From positions 775,094 to 839,093 of the forward strand of contig MEHQ01002813.1 in assembly GCA_008828725.1 (NCBI GenBank): a DNA stretch of 64,000 bases, read 5' to 3'. The notes beneath the pieces were generated by a model, which saw nothing but the letters and a program-made list of their open reading frames with translations, was not told the origin of the DNA and ran no database searches. This document shows, piece by piece, positions 43,501 through 54,222 of the stretch. The translations under genes and the position numbers were made by a program. The DNA comes from Saccharina japonica (lineage: Eukaryota > Sar > Phaeophyceae > Laminariales > Laminariaceae). How positions within the stretch are numbered: the stretch's first letter is position 1; every line of letters starts with the position of its first letter.

Positions 43501-43696
43501 CTCCTAAAGCAACACGCGCAAGGTACATGAACCCATGAAAATAGGCAACAGTTTTTGCTATCAATAGCACAAGGAAACGAATAGTAAACGGGGCGACTCT
43601 CTTTAGGTCTCGATAGAAGACAGATAAGCATCGAGTAAATCGTGCGATGGAAAAACCATCAACTCACCGTGGTGCGGGGGTGGTGCCTGTATTTCT
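40533..43696 (+). repeat. Segmental duplication, copy 2 (partner 13725-17275)
   Basis: Carries the intact version of the membrane-protein gene plus about 1.2 kb of matching 3' DNA. It lacks the expanded Gly-Ala tract, two of the tail repeats and one 3'-flank tandem unit that copy 1 has. Confidence 0.88.
40777..42468 (+). CDS. Multi-pass membrane protein, unknown function (563 aa)
   Basis: A single open frame from ATG in CACAGCATGGCG. Homology to copy 1 begins about 240 bp upstream, but the frame upstream of this Met has no other ATG. Residues 1-175 are polar and basic, with a short Gly-Ala tract. Residues 176-240 form the conserved soluble block (SEADVVVFREGMAFP, RDDFVLSAREEEALVEWGIGRPL). 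Hydrophobic segments fall at about 243-258, 262-277, 311-325, 329-346, 368-388, 390-409, 430-451 and 488-507, so seven or eight passes are likely. The tail is basic then polar (KRERKKEDSPGFSHYDE). No catalytic or transporter motif is recognised. It could be a cargo gene of a larger element, since its flank is also repeated. Confidence 0.7.
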   Translation: MANVAGAGAGAGDVNGSESRNDNNCTAERDRRCESKSMVAAIQFWLLSLPRRVVKKAQTRARSLASHSFTFSLFPDPWEYARHIINQAIPPTYAIIQMHLGDGVTRTKSGDRLEHTEMDCARRWAHTYPDRDRPAHPPMREPGKKWRFIGPEPEITEPNALDIYVAEYRTLRKARISEADVVVFREGMAFPTRELLSVVNTAHAVLVVRGENDYFYLRDDFVLSAREEEALVEWGIGRPLFANSVLAVGGTLLVVFIEKLWGPAVVGTLLVATAGYRVQGVLTKVLRIRSPEWKSKHKLVPSGIHGTERVMQGILVTLVVLADLLDHRVLLLTALTLASVKVVLLECIGQAQLTWGREKYNSVLRAQLGVLTCVCVGFVAFLWLAYIFAAFLGCMMFGLVVFSVYLSVMPGCFGYWCRDKDARRFQGRWITVSMALVFFGSAGGGIWMTVLGWDDADLKFDWKSLQPWWWLVSMPYSFSTGARFTGLCFRLLTVYLIGFLIVIRVFSFRIGSDGDSVTGLGERKRERKKEDSPGFSHYDENSIPSRNLLVADVGQPAPVASIV

Positions 43697-44100
43697 TGGT
43701 GAATGCTAAACCCGTTTCTCCCCGTCAAAAACACAGGCCAACTCGAATTCCACCCCCGTTCTTGCGCGGTCTACGAAACGGATCAAAACCCTCTGTTTTA
43801 TTTCGTTGTTGTTGGGAAATTTCTCGGCGAAGAAGCAAGCTAGCGTCGACATGGTCGGTAGAGGGGTTTCGCCGTTAATGGACACCAGTCGAAAAACCCA
43901 GAACAGACCAGTTCACGGTATTTGCGGCCCTTGCAGTAAGGGTCGACCCTCGGGAGAGCTTGGTTGCCAGATATTGATTGGGTTGCCCGTGAAAGCGTAT
44001 CGCGCTGGTCGCCTGTCAAGACGCCGTGAAAAACTGAACGGAGCGACGGCGCGTCGTGAATGGAAGGAAGGTGACACCTGCCTCAAGGTACTGTGAACGA
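43697..44100. other. No recognisable gene
   Basis: A 96-codon plus frame at 43806-44096 is open but unrecognised. No other feature is seen. Confidence 0.35.
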
Positions 44101-44136
44101 CAGTACAGTATAGAAACATGCTACGATAGAGGTGCA

Positions 44137-44209
44137 CTGTGAGGGTATTACCGCTGAGCTATAGGGGTAAAAGATCGATCGATTACCCAGCCCAGGGTAA
44201 TCCTTATAA
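44137..44209 (-). repeat. tRNA-like repeat head, copy 1
   Basis: On the minus strand it reads CCCTGGGCTGGGTAATCGATC, then CCCCTATAGCTCAGCGGTAA with an A-box-like TAGCTCAGCGG. It matches 44406-44479 nearly exactly, and copy 1 ends at ACCCTCAC. No B box follows, so it is a truncated promoter-bearing fragment. Confidence 0.65.
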
Positions 44210-44349
44210 CACTCTCCCCCCCTCTGAACGGCGGGATATTTGGGACGTCGGTACCGTATACGGCCGTACGTTGACCTACCCGCTTCGTTTCAGTACCTGG
44301 GGAACCAGGGAGACGTGTTAGTTGGGGACGCACGCGCAAGCGTTTCTGA

Positions 44350-44479
44350 AAAAAGAAACGTTCGAAGTGAGATTCGAACCCATGTCCTGCCGACGACGCC
44401 AAATGTGAGGGTACTACCGCTGAGCTATAGGGGTAAACGATCGATCGATTACCCAGCCCAGGGTAATCCTTATAACAGC
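44350..44479 (-). mobile_element. tRNA-derived SINE-like head, copy 2, with A and B boxes
   Basis: On the minus strand the A box TAGCTCAGCGG fits the consensus exactly, and GGGTTCGAATCTC (about 44371-44383) is a strong B box about 35 bp further on, the right spacing for a tRNA. A TTCGAACGTTTCTTTTTT stretch follows and may terminate PolIII. The T stem folds with one mismatch, but I cannot pair a 7-bp acceptor stem. I therefore prefer a tRNA-derived repeat over a tRNA gene. Confidence 0.55.
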
Positions 44480-44489
44480 ACGCTGTTTT

Positions 44490-46195
44490 TTCTCGATCTC
44501 CCTAATTGAAGAGCTCTATACCTCACCCCAAAGGAAGGTGAAAGTGCTATATATCCGATTAGCAAATCACATGGCCAAAGCATACAAGGAACAAGATTTG
44601 CAACGAACTAATGAGTGTTCCTCCGATTTTGGGTTAAGGAGCTCGATCATTCATTCAGAAACCGTTTAAGCCAAAATAAGGTATACCTTCTCTATCGTAG
44701 CACGCATCTATACCGAGATAACAAGTTCAGCGTACTGCTGTATGTGAAACGTGGAGACTCACTTCTGCTCTGTTGAACCCGCACTCGTAAATCAACCGGT
44801 ACCGGCGATCACATACATACACCCCCGGTCTGGGGGAAGTTGTGCTTTGACCCGGCGTCGTACAGGAGGCCGTCGGGGATCAGGAGAAACGATCCACGAT
44901 ACGGCGACGATTTCATGTTTTTGGATCCATTTTATGTCTCTCTGTGGATAAACGTGTCAAAACAATACTCCTATATACGTATCACATTTCTGCGCGAGGC
45001 AGTGGAGCGCTATGCCCGAAGCAACACACACACTCAATATTACTATTAATAGTTAAGGTCGCGTCTGTTGCAACGCGACACGCTCGACCTATGCCGGTCA
45101 TCACGGTCAAAGATTTGCCAAAAAGCAGGCAACACTTGTTGTGCTGGAATAGAAAATAATCTACCGTTATGAGTACCGAGTTTTGGCTCGTGGGCCTGAA
45201 AACAGGTTGTAGATAACGGTCCATCCTTCACAAGTGGAGAATGACTCGCCTGAAACGATTGACAGGGAAGGGTCATATACACAGCTCACGATGGATAGCT
45301 TTGTCATTATTGTGGCTTCATTCGTTTGAGAGTTATGAGAGATAACGCCGACTGTCGTTAAGCAAAACTGAAATAACAACTACCTTGTTGCTGCTATATA
45401 TGCCAGAAGAAGTATCTCAATAACGTAACATCTAACACACGTTAGATGCGTTACGGTCTTAGCCTGCCGATACATACCATTATGATAGGATGCTGGCCTT
45501 AAGGCGGAGGTCTCTCTAACATTATGTTACGGTTTTACTGTCAGTAACGTTCTGATATTAACATTTCGTTACTGTTTTACCATAACAATATATCCAGTCC
45601 TTTATGACGCGTGCTACTGTAGAGGTAATTTTTTTTGGCTGAATCGTTTTCTGAACGATCGGACTCCTTAATCCTAATTCGTCGGGCTTTCACTTCTGTG
45701 ACCAACAGTGTTTCAGAGTATACTTTGGTCATGATATTTCGCATCGGGCAGCACTTTTCGGTGAGGTATGAAGCTCCTTAAGTGAGGAGCTCAGAAAAAA
45801 ACATGGTGAACCTCTTTCGTAGCATGCGTCCTAACATTATGTTACTGAGTTACTGTTGGGGCCGAAGTCGTTCCAACATAGTGTTACTACAGTACGTTGC
45901 CCCTTGGATCTTTCCGAGATCTAACATGTGCTGCCTGTGTTAGAGGTAGACTGGCGTCGTGGAGAAACATAATGTAGCTGTGCTATTCAATTTGGCTGAC
46001 ATCCCGTACACAGTTACTAATAATTAGTGGATACGAAGCGTGACCTCGGTACCTGCAGTACAGTAGTCAAATCTGCAATGCATCATGCTGGCGGGATATT
46101 GATTGTGCTGAACCGACGCGAGTGGAAATGTTAAATGTATTTGTACGTGCCGTATGGGTTATTCCTTTTTAAAGAATAACATATCTTTAGCATAC
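44490..46195. other. No gene; scattered TAACATTATGTTAC palindromes
   Basis: The near-palindrome CTAACATTATGTTAC occurs near 45517 and 45832. A variant CCAACATAGTGTTAC occurs near 45875, with relatives near 53019 and 53371. No protein or RNA gene is recognised. Confidence 0.4.
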
Positions 46196-46217
46196 AGCAA
46201 ACAGCATCCGTGGCGGC

Positions 46218-46279
46218 AGCAGCAACAACAGCAGTAGAACAGCAGCAGAACAGCAGCAGAACAGCAGCAGAACAGCAGC
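46218..46279 (+). repeat. AACAGCAGCAG 12-bp microsatellite
   Basis: Four to five units of AACAGCAGCAGA follow a CAGCAACAACAG lead-in. Confidence 0.85.
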
Positions 46280-48186
46280 ATCAGTATAGGACACACGAGG
46301 CCAGGGTCAGCGTCGCTGTGCGCTCGGCTTTTCTGTTCAACCCTTGAACCCTCTGTACACGTATTCAGTTTGTTGTGTGTCTCCTGGTTCCCCAACGCGG
46401 TATTGATATTCGGCATATTTTGAACGAAGCATCTGCACCTGTGATTTGTACGTGTTCAACACAACAGATCTTCTCGTAGCACAGCTGCCACCACTCCTAC
46501 TGCTGTACGATACATACAGCAGCAGAGTTTCTTCGTCCCCTCAACAGTAGGAGGGTGGGCCTGGCAATACCACCTGCAGCGCATGTCTTAGGGACACGGC
46601 CCAACGTTGCTGCTGTGGTTAGAAACCTTTTGCCTGCTCGTACATAGAGTTGGTTTGCCTTCTGTAAAACTCAACAAACACATGCCCAGTATCTTACTGT
46701 TAGCGTATAGTTGGTTATGTACGCTCTCCGTTTGACGTATATTACGGTAGTAAGAATTATGGGAACACCCCTACACAACGTCGCTCGATACGAGCTGCTG
46801 CTGCCGCTGCTACGGTAACATGTAATGTCAATGTTTTATTGGCTACAAATATATGTACCAGGTATAAAATTGCAGGCTGAAGCTCGGAGAGCGCTCGACA
46901 GCTTTTCTTAGACGTAGATTTGAGCCCTTTTCGCGATATCTGGCGACGAGGACCACCTGGCGGCCCGAACCTCCCTCATCGTGCTCGCCGACCCCTGCTC
47001 TCCCTACCCTGCCAAGGGCGGGCTTGGCCGTGTCCAACACGCGGGGCTCACGGGGGTACGTTTGTTTGAGGATTACTTGCCTCTTTGTCACATCAGGCTG
47101 GCCATATCTTCTGAAGGCAGACGTGTCTTTCCTTCACTCCACGGGCATTGGAACGGAACGAACGTTAACGTATTCGCCTGAAAAGGTGGCGCTGATTGGA
47201 TATTGAGAAAAATTCAAGCGAACAGATTCCAAGCGTTTCCACCCTGTCCGTAAAATTGTAAAGAGGAAGTGTACAGTACCGGCCCGCTCATGAGAAAGGA
47301 ACTCCCGAGAAAGTCAGCCTGAGCAATTGAAAAACAAATAAGAAAGCTGTCAGCCTAGTCAGTGCCCAAGCTTTAAGAAAGTGACCCCTTCCTGTGGCTG
47401 GCCTGGGCCCAAGACACCATTCATTGTACAGTACTACTGTAGGGAAAACGTCTTCTCGGGGACCAAAATACGAAAGTGCAGCATAAGAAAGTGTGCTTTC
47501 GCGCGCGCCCAGAATACGAAAGTCTGCCTGATGAGCTCGATTTCAGGTTTCTTGCGAGAGAGCCGGTACTACTGTATCTGTCAAAACAGTAATCCCTGTT
47601 CAACAGGACCGAACGGCCCACTTGGAACAATATCTACGGCAGTTGGTTGGTGTTGGAAGTGTCGCAACTGGTTGCGACATTTGTTGGGAGGCCCACCAGG
47701 GTATGGGGCAAAATTAGATGACACGGGAGCACGCGACGGAGTACGTGCAGGCGCCACAGTTCTCGCCTGCGGTAGGAGTCACGCGATACGGCCATGGCCT
47801 GTACAGGAGACTCACCGGCTTACGAGGGAAAACTTCAGGTGGCGAACGAGACTGTGGCGATAGATATCAAGCAAAAACGCTGGACCGATGTTCATTGAAG
47901 CAGCAGTATACCTCGTCGAGCCGCGACAGCGATATCATAACTTCAAGATTTGTCCCGAGGGTGCCACTTGGTCGGCTAGCACAGCTAAGAAGAGGCATGC
48001 GAAGACAGGATATAGAGTTAAACTTCAAAGCACGTGGACGAATTCAATTAACTAGCGGTACGGCCACGGCTCCACCCGTGGCGCTAGCCCTGCATTTCCA
48101 ATAGTAGTATGAAATACCTGGTACAGCAGTAGTCGTATGGTGTGATGTCTAACTCTGACAGGAAATGAAAAAACCATCGTGCGGTC
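46280..48186. other. No recognisable gene; diverged AATAAGAAAG repeat at 47310-47590
   Basis: GAGAAAGTCAGCCTGAGC, AAATAAGAAAGCTGTCAGCC and a GATTTCAGGTTTCTTGCGAG end followed by GCCGGTACTACTG resemble the repeat family of 58925-59085. The remainder holds no recognised feature. Confidence 0.4.
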
Positions 48187-50920
48187 CGGTATCGGCCCGG
48201 GGGGGATCCGTTTTCGACGCCGGATTATCGGAGTTGTAGATGTATGGAAGGATTTCGCATCTGGGGATAGGACACTATCATCCCGGGGTGCGGCATGACC
48301 TCGGACGGAAATATTTAGGATCCGGGGATAGGACACTATCGTCGCGGGGTGCGGCGGGACCTCGGCGTTGTTCCGAGGGGAAACTCTAGCCGCGCGCTGG
48401 CTCCATGAGCTCCAGCCCAATCAGAAATAAGCCGATGGGGTTGGGGTTTCCACACCTTGCGATGCGGTGTCGACCCGGGGAAGCTTCGTTTTCGTCTCTG
48501 AATTTCTGGAGGTGTAGATATATGAAAGGATTTCGAATTCGGGGATGGGACACTATCATCCTCGGGTGCGGCGAGACCTCGGCGTTGTCCTGAGGGGCGA
48601 CTTTCGCCGTGCGCTGGCTTCATGAGCTCCACACCAATCAGCAATCAGCCGATGGGGGTGGGACTTTCACACCTTGCGAGGCGGTATCGACCCGTGGAAG
48701 CTTCGTTTTCGTCCCCGGATTGCTGAAGTTGTAGGTGTCTGGAAGGATTTCGGATCCGGGGAAGGGACATTATCATCCCTGGGTGCAGCGGGACCTCCAC
48801 GTTGTCGCGAGGGGCAACTCCAGTCACGCGCTGGCTCCATAAGCCCCAGCCAATCAGCAATCAGCTGATGGGGGTGGGATTTCACACCTTGCGATGCGGT
48901 ATCGACCCGGGGGAACTCCGTTTTTGTCCCCGGATTGTTGGAGCTGTAGAGATATTGAACGATTTCTGATCTGGGGATGGGACATTATCATCCTCGGATG
49001 CGACGGGACTTCGGTATTGCCCCGAGGGGCAACTCTCGCCGCGCGCTAGCTCCATGAGGTCCACCCCAATCAGCGATCAGCCGATGAGGGTGGGGTTTTC
49101 ACACGTGGCGAGGAGGTATCGACCCGAGGGAGCTTCGTTTTCATCCCCGGATTGCTCAAGTTGTAGATGTCTGGAAGGATTTCGGATCCGGGGGTGGGGC
49201 ACTATCATCCCCGGGTGCAGCGGGACCTCTGCGTTGTTGCGAGGGGCAACTCCGGCCACGCGCTGGCTCCATAAGCCCCAGCCAATCAGCAATCAGGCGA
49301 TGGGGGTGGGGTTTCCACACCTTGCGATGCGGTATCGACCCGGGGGAACTCCGTTTTCGTCCCCGGATTGTTGGAGTTGTAGATGTATGGAAGGATGTCT
49401 GATCCGGGGATGGAACATTATCATTTCCGGGTGCGGCGGGAACTCAGTATTTCCCCGAGGGGCGACCCTCGCCGCGCTCTGGCTTCATGAGCTCCAGCCC
49501 AATCAGCAATCAGCCGATGGGGGTGGGATTACCACACCTTGCGAAGCGGTATCACCCCAGGGAAGCTCTGGTTTCGTGCTTGGATTGGTGGAGTTGTAGA
49601 TGTATGGAAGGATTTCTGATCCCGGGATGGGACATTATCATCCCCGGGTGCGACGAGACCTCGGTATTGCTCCGAGGGGCAACCCTCGCCGCGCGCTGGC
49701 TCCATGAACTCCAGTCCAAGCAGCAATCAGCCTATGGGGGTGGGGTTTCCACACCTTGCGAGGCGGTATTGACCGAGGGGAACTCTGTGTTCGTCCCCGG
49801 ATTGTTGGAGTTGTAGATGTATTGAATGAATTTTGATCCCGGGATGGGACACTATCATCCCCGGGTGCGGCGTGACCTCAGCGTTGTCCCTAGGGGCAAC
49901 TCCAGCCGCGCGCTGGCTCCATATGCCCCAGCGAATCAGCAATCAGCCGATACGGGTGGGGTTTCCACACCTTGCGAGGCGGTATCGACCCAGGGGAACT
50001 CTGGTTTCGTGCCCGGGTTGCTGGGGTTGTAGATGCATGTTAGTATTTCGGATCCGGGGATGGGACACTATCATCCTCGAGTGCGGCGAGACCTCGGCGT
50101 TGGCCCGAGGGGAAACTCCAGCCACGCGCTGGCTCCATAAGCCCCAGCCAATCAGCAATCAGGCGATGGGGGTGGGGTTTCCACACCTTGCGAGGCAGTA
50201 TCGACCCGGGAGAACTCTGGTTTCGTCCCCGGATTGTTGGAGTTGTAGATTTATGGAAGGACGTCTGATCCGGGGATGGGACACTATTATCCCCGGCTGC
50301 GGCGGGACGTCCGTACTGCCCCGAGGGGCAACCCTCGATGCGCGCTGGCTCCATGAGCTCCAACCCAATCAGCAATCAGCTGATGGGGGCGGGGTTTCCA
50401 CACCATGCGAGGCGGTATGGAACCAGGGGAACTCTGTTTTCGTCCCCGGATTGCTGGAGTTGTTGATGTATGGAAGGATTTCTTAAAAGGGGATGTGGCC
50501 TTGTTGTCCCCTGGTGCGGTGGGACCCCGGCGTTGTCCGAGTGGACATCCTCGCCGCGGGCTGTCTCCATGAGCCCTACAACCCCAAATCAACCAGCGGG
50601 GCTGGGGTTTCCACATCTTGCGCTGCGGTATCGAACCGGGGGATGTCTGCTTCCGTCCTCCCGTTGTTGAAGATGTGCATGCATGGAAGCATTCATGATG
50701 GGGGGAATGGACCCGATCGTCCCCGTGTGCCGCTGGCTCCATGAGCCTCAGCCAATCAGTTGTCAGCCGATGTGGGTGGGATTTCCATACCGTGCGGGGC
50801 GGTGTTGACCCGGGGGGTCGCCTATTTGGTCCCCGGTTGGTCGGAGTTGTAATGATAAGGGGGGTTCACGATCTGGGGAGGGTACCCTATCTTACCTGGG
50901 GTGTGGTGGAACCTTGATGG
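48187..50920. repeat. Satellite: about 12 tandem units of 216-217 bp
   Basis: The phrase GATGGGGGTGGGGTTTCCAC or a variant recurs at 48434, 48651, 48867, 49083, 49299, 49516, 49733, 49949, 50165 and 50382, then more loosely near 50595 and 50769. Spacings are 216 or 217 bp with few exceptions. Each unit carries CCAATCAGCAATCAG, GGCGGTATCGACCCG, GTCCCCGGATTGTTGGAG and GAGGGGCAACTC-like blocks. Because 216 is 72 codons, long frames open on both strands, but 1-bp differences break them every few units. I see no coding evidence. The array edges degrade gradually. Confidence 0.93.
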
Positions 50921-52699
50921 TTCTATTCAGCACCAATCTTCTAGAAAGATCAAGCGGCGTCTGACATGGATTTGGTCAGCCAATTAGCTGCCGATTTCGT
51001 AATTCAAAATTGTTAATCAGCAGCTAGGCTGGCTGCATGGCTGTCATGACTTCCTCGGGATTGTGACACGGCCACGACTGTCGGCAGTGCTCAGCAAGCG
51101 ACGGCCAGGACTCGGCGCGACGTGAGACGCAGTGTCCCGATCATTATGTCTCGCACTCTCTCTACCGATGCGGCGAGGCGGAACTGAAACGCTCTGGAAC
51201 GGGAGCCTCGCGAGAACGTGATGACGGTTCTCGGAGTGAGCTGTGCTGTACCATTCTGAACAAAAATATAAGGACCATTGGTGAATAAATGTAGAGTTCA
51301 ATTGGCCCGTACACTGCCGTCCGTTGTCACTGTTGCTGGGATCGTGGCGATGATCAGCGCGCGACGGCCAGGACTCGGCCGGGCATGAGACCGGGCATTC
51401 CACTGGTTGTGGCACCCACCCTCCCTATATATATGGGGAAAGGCTGGGCTGAAGCGCTCTGGATCGCGAGATCATGATAACAGACAGACAGACTAACAGC
51501 ATTTAATAATATACATTAGTGGTTTGGATTATTCATAGTGTGCATTCGTAACACGTACGAGAAGAACCTTCAGACCACTGCTTGCATCGTGTAAACCTAA
51601 CCCGTTCGGGTGAAACGGGCAGGCGACTGTGCTTAGACAGTGTTTCCTTGAGAGTACTGATTTAGGTTCAATTCCCGGAGACTCTAATCGTGGTCACACC
51701 CCACGGATATATAGGCTCGCTTGGTTCGTACTTGAGAAAGGAGCAGGAGTGGACCGAAAATGGCACTGAGAAGTATGGCTTTCCCGCACCCAGTACTATA
51801 GGATGCATGTACAACACACAGGGTACATATGTTATAACGAAATTTTTCCAGAGCTACGAGAACATTCAAGAGACGACCTAGCCAACCGAGACCAATGCTG
51901 CTCTACTGCATAACACGCAAGATAGCACACACCCCGGGACGAAGTTCCGGGGCGATTTACGTCGAAACTACTACTACTGTAGATGGCTAAGCAATGTCCC
52001 CTCTCTCGCCAAATCTCGATACAGACACGCCGACTGAAGTTTGAACTGGCACAATTTGTTTTTACTATGCTTGTGAATCCATTCGAGGGGTGTGTCATGT
52101 TGTGCGTTACCTGGCATGATTTCTTCATCTTTCAAAACAGAATCAGTGTGTTATATTGTGTGTTATCTGGCATGATACTTCGTCTCTTTCAAAACAGAAT
52201 CGTCTAAAAATAGACGCCTACAATGCATTCGACCAATGAATGGTCAATGTAAAGCACATCGCTTTTGGGTGTCGATGAAGAGCGCGTGCGTCTCCGCGAT
52301 AAAGCATGGATGGAGTTCACGTGTTGGCATTGCTTGTTAATACAGCACTAGCGTTTAATACTAGGATCGACTGTTTTCCCGCAGCGATTCCCAGAGCATT
52401 AAGCACTAATGGAGGCCTGATTTGTGTTGAACATTTCTCCGGATGTTTACTATAGGGTGGTTGGCGTGAAACTCGTGCTGCACTATGTCGAACGGCATCG
52501 ATCAACACACTTCTGGGTGGACTGCCAGTTATCTACTCGTAATCGTTCTTTCCCTTTTTTATTTCGGCAGTCTAAGTTCAGGGCGTACCTCCCAGCACCT
52601 CGGTTTCCCTCCACTGGAAACGTTAGGCTGTCCTATCTCCGCGTTCCCGATGTGAGTCGTCGACCCGCCTCCCTGCTACCGCGAATGTCGCTGGTATTT
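50921..52699. other. No recognisable gene
   Basis: The sequence GGTTCAATTCCCGG at about 51665-51678 resembles a PolIII B box but I cannot build a tRNA around it. CAAAACAGAATC with a preceding TTCATCTTTC-like phrase is repeated near 52125 and 52190 (short local duplication). Nothing else is supported. Confidence 0.4.
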
Positions 52700-52739
52700 C
52701 CTGCATACATCATAGGTGGCCTGCATACATCATAGGTGG
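52700..52739 (+). repeat. 20-bp tandem duplication CCTGCATACATCATAGGTGG
   Basis: Two exact copies in tandem, followed by a GGT microsatellite to about 52751. Confidence 0.9.
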
Positions 52740-54124
52740 TGGTGGTGGTGGCATTTCCATCATCTTGAACCGACACGTAACAATTTTTTATGCTTCACTC
52801 TGTTGGCACATACGCTACCCACCCGGCACCTGGTACACGTCTCCACTATCTTCCGCACTTTCGAGCCCTGCTTTACGGTGGTAGAGGCAACCAATCCTGT
52901 GATTTTGTAGTGGACTACATGTAGATAAGGAAAAAACGACAACCATTGCAACAAGAAGTTGCACACCACGGAGAACGTGACGTCATGAGAGGGCTGACAC
53001 CGTGGTAGAACCGCGTCCCAACATAGTGTTAGCGGAGGAGGACCCATCGCGTGACGCGGCAACGTAGTTTGACATGCATATCAGCAAACGTGCAGGTAAC
53101 GAATTACAGCTAGGTTTCTCCATGATCTCGGCGGCTCTGGTGCGGTAACAGAGTTTTACGCCGTGGCCGCCGCCTGTACTAACATCATAACACAACGACA
53201 TAATTTGTCCAGACGCTTACGTGATCAACCAAACATGAACTGCGATTGCAACCCACCAACTCGCTAACATCCTCACATATTAGTATGGTGTAGTATGCTC
53301 TAAGCACAACACCATTAAATTGCACATACATTAGGTTTCAGGGTGGTAATCGAAGGTCTGACCCCCCAAAATAACATTATGTTGTTCGATTGTTATTTAA
53401 GCCGCCCTTTATCTTGCTTAAGGTCGGGTGACTCAACACGCGACGTAAATAAGGTAAGTTACCATCGGAGCTGGTACTGCATTTACCACAATATCTATAA
53501 ATCAGGTAACGTAGTATCGTCATTGACATCTAGGTGGAACGTTAGGTTTCACATTGCCCAACTGTAGGTGTGAAGCCTTGTACATGTCGCGCGACGAACA
53601 ACTCCATTATAGGCCAGGAATTCACAAATACAAGGCTACCTTATGAATAGAAAACCAGCGGATATATCAGGTCGTTCATCAGGTGGCGAGGGAAGCCGAT
53701 CACAGTCACCTACATGTTGGGGCAAAACCAACGTCCTTTCGCGCCCTCTAGTATCCTCAGCACCCGTGCGCCCTGCTGTTGATGTGCGGGATTCATCTGA
53801 CGTGTGGTCGAATTGACAGGAATACAACTTCGCGACGAGCTCAGGAATCGCCACGGACGCATTTCACTCTCGCGAGATCTGCGGGGGGTATACCGGAGAG
53901 GGAGAAGAGTTCCCCACAGCGGTAAATTGTTCTGCGACGGCAACCTTACCCTTCGCAACCGCTATAAGATTCACCTCCACGCATATTACCGCCGCCCCTT
54001 TGGTATGGCGAGAGGGGCCACCGTAAAACACCTGCGAATTTGGTTGGTGCTTGTTTTACTTTGGTTTTTTCTTCGGCGTTGGTCGCTGCGGGAAGAGAGC
54101 GCTTTATCCTTCTCGCGCTTGAAC
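52740..54124. other. No recognisable gene
   Basis: No protein motif, RNA or clear repeat is recognised. Confidence 0.35.
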
Positions 54125-54222
54125 CAATGACAGCTGTCGTGGTGCGGTGGGGGAGAAGAACCAGCCTAGAGACTCTGAAACTGCGTTACGACTAGTGAAG
54201 GGGAAAAAATAATAAATAGCAA
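54125..54222 (+). repeat. Possible diverged SINE 3' end
   Basis: GTGGGGGAGAAGA, CTGCGTTACGACTAG and GGGGAAAAAATAATAAAT follow the order of the SINE-like 3' region at 32860-32950 (GTGGGGGAGGAGG, CTGAGTTACGACTAG, GATAATAAAT). The head is not recognisable upstream. Confidence 0.4.

Noticed and set aside
49054..50486. Long open frames across the satellite (for example 181 and 217 codons)
   Set aside because: The unit is close to a multiple of three, so frames stay open for two to three units on both strands, then break at 217-bp units. No start context, domain or strand preference supports a protein.
48187..50920. CRISPR-like array
   Set aside because: Units are 216-217 bp direct tandem copies with no unique spacers and the window is eukaryotic.
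51590..51690. tRNA-like stretch with GGTTCAATTCCCGG
   Set aside because: Only a B-box-like sequence is present. No acceptor or D arm can be paired around it.
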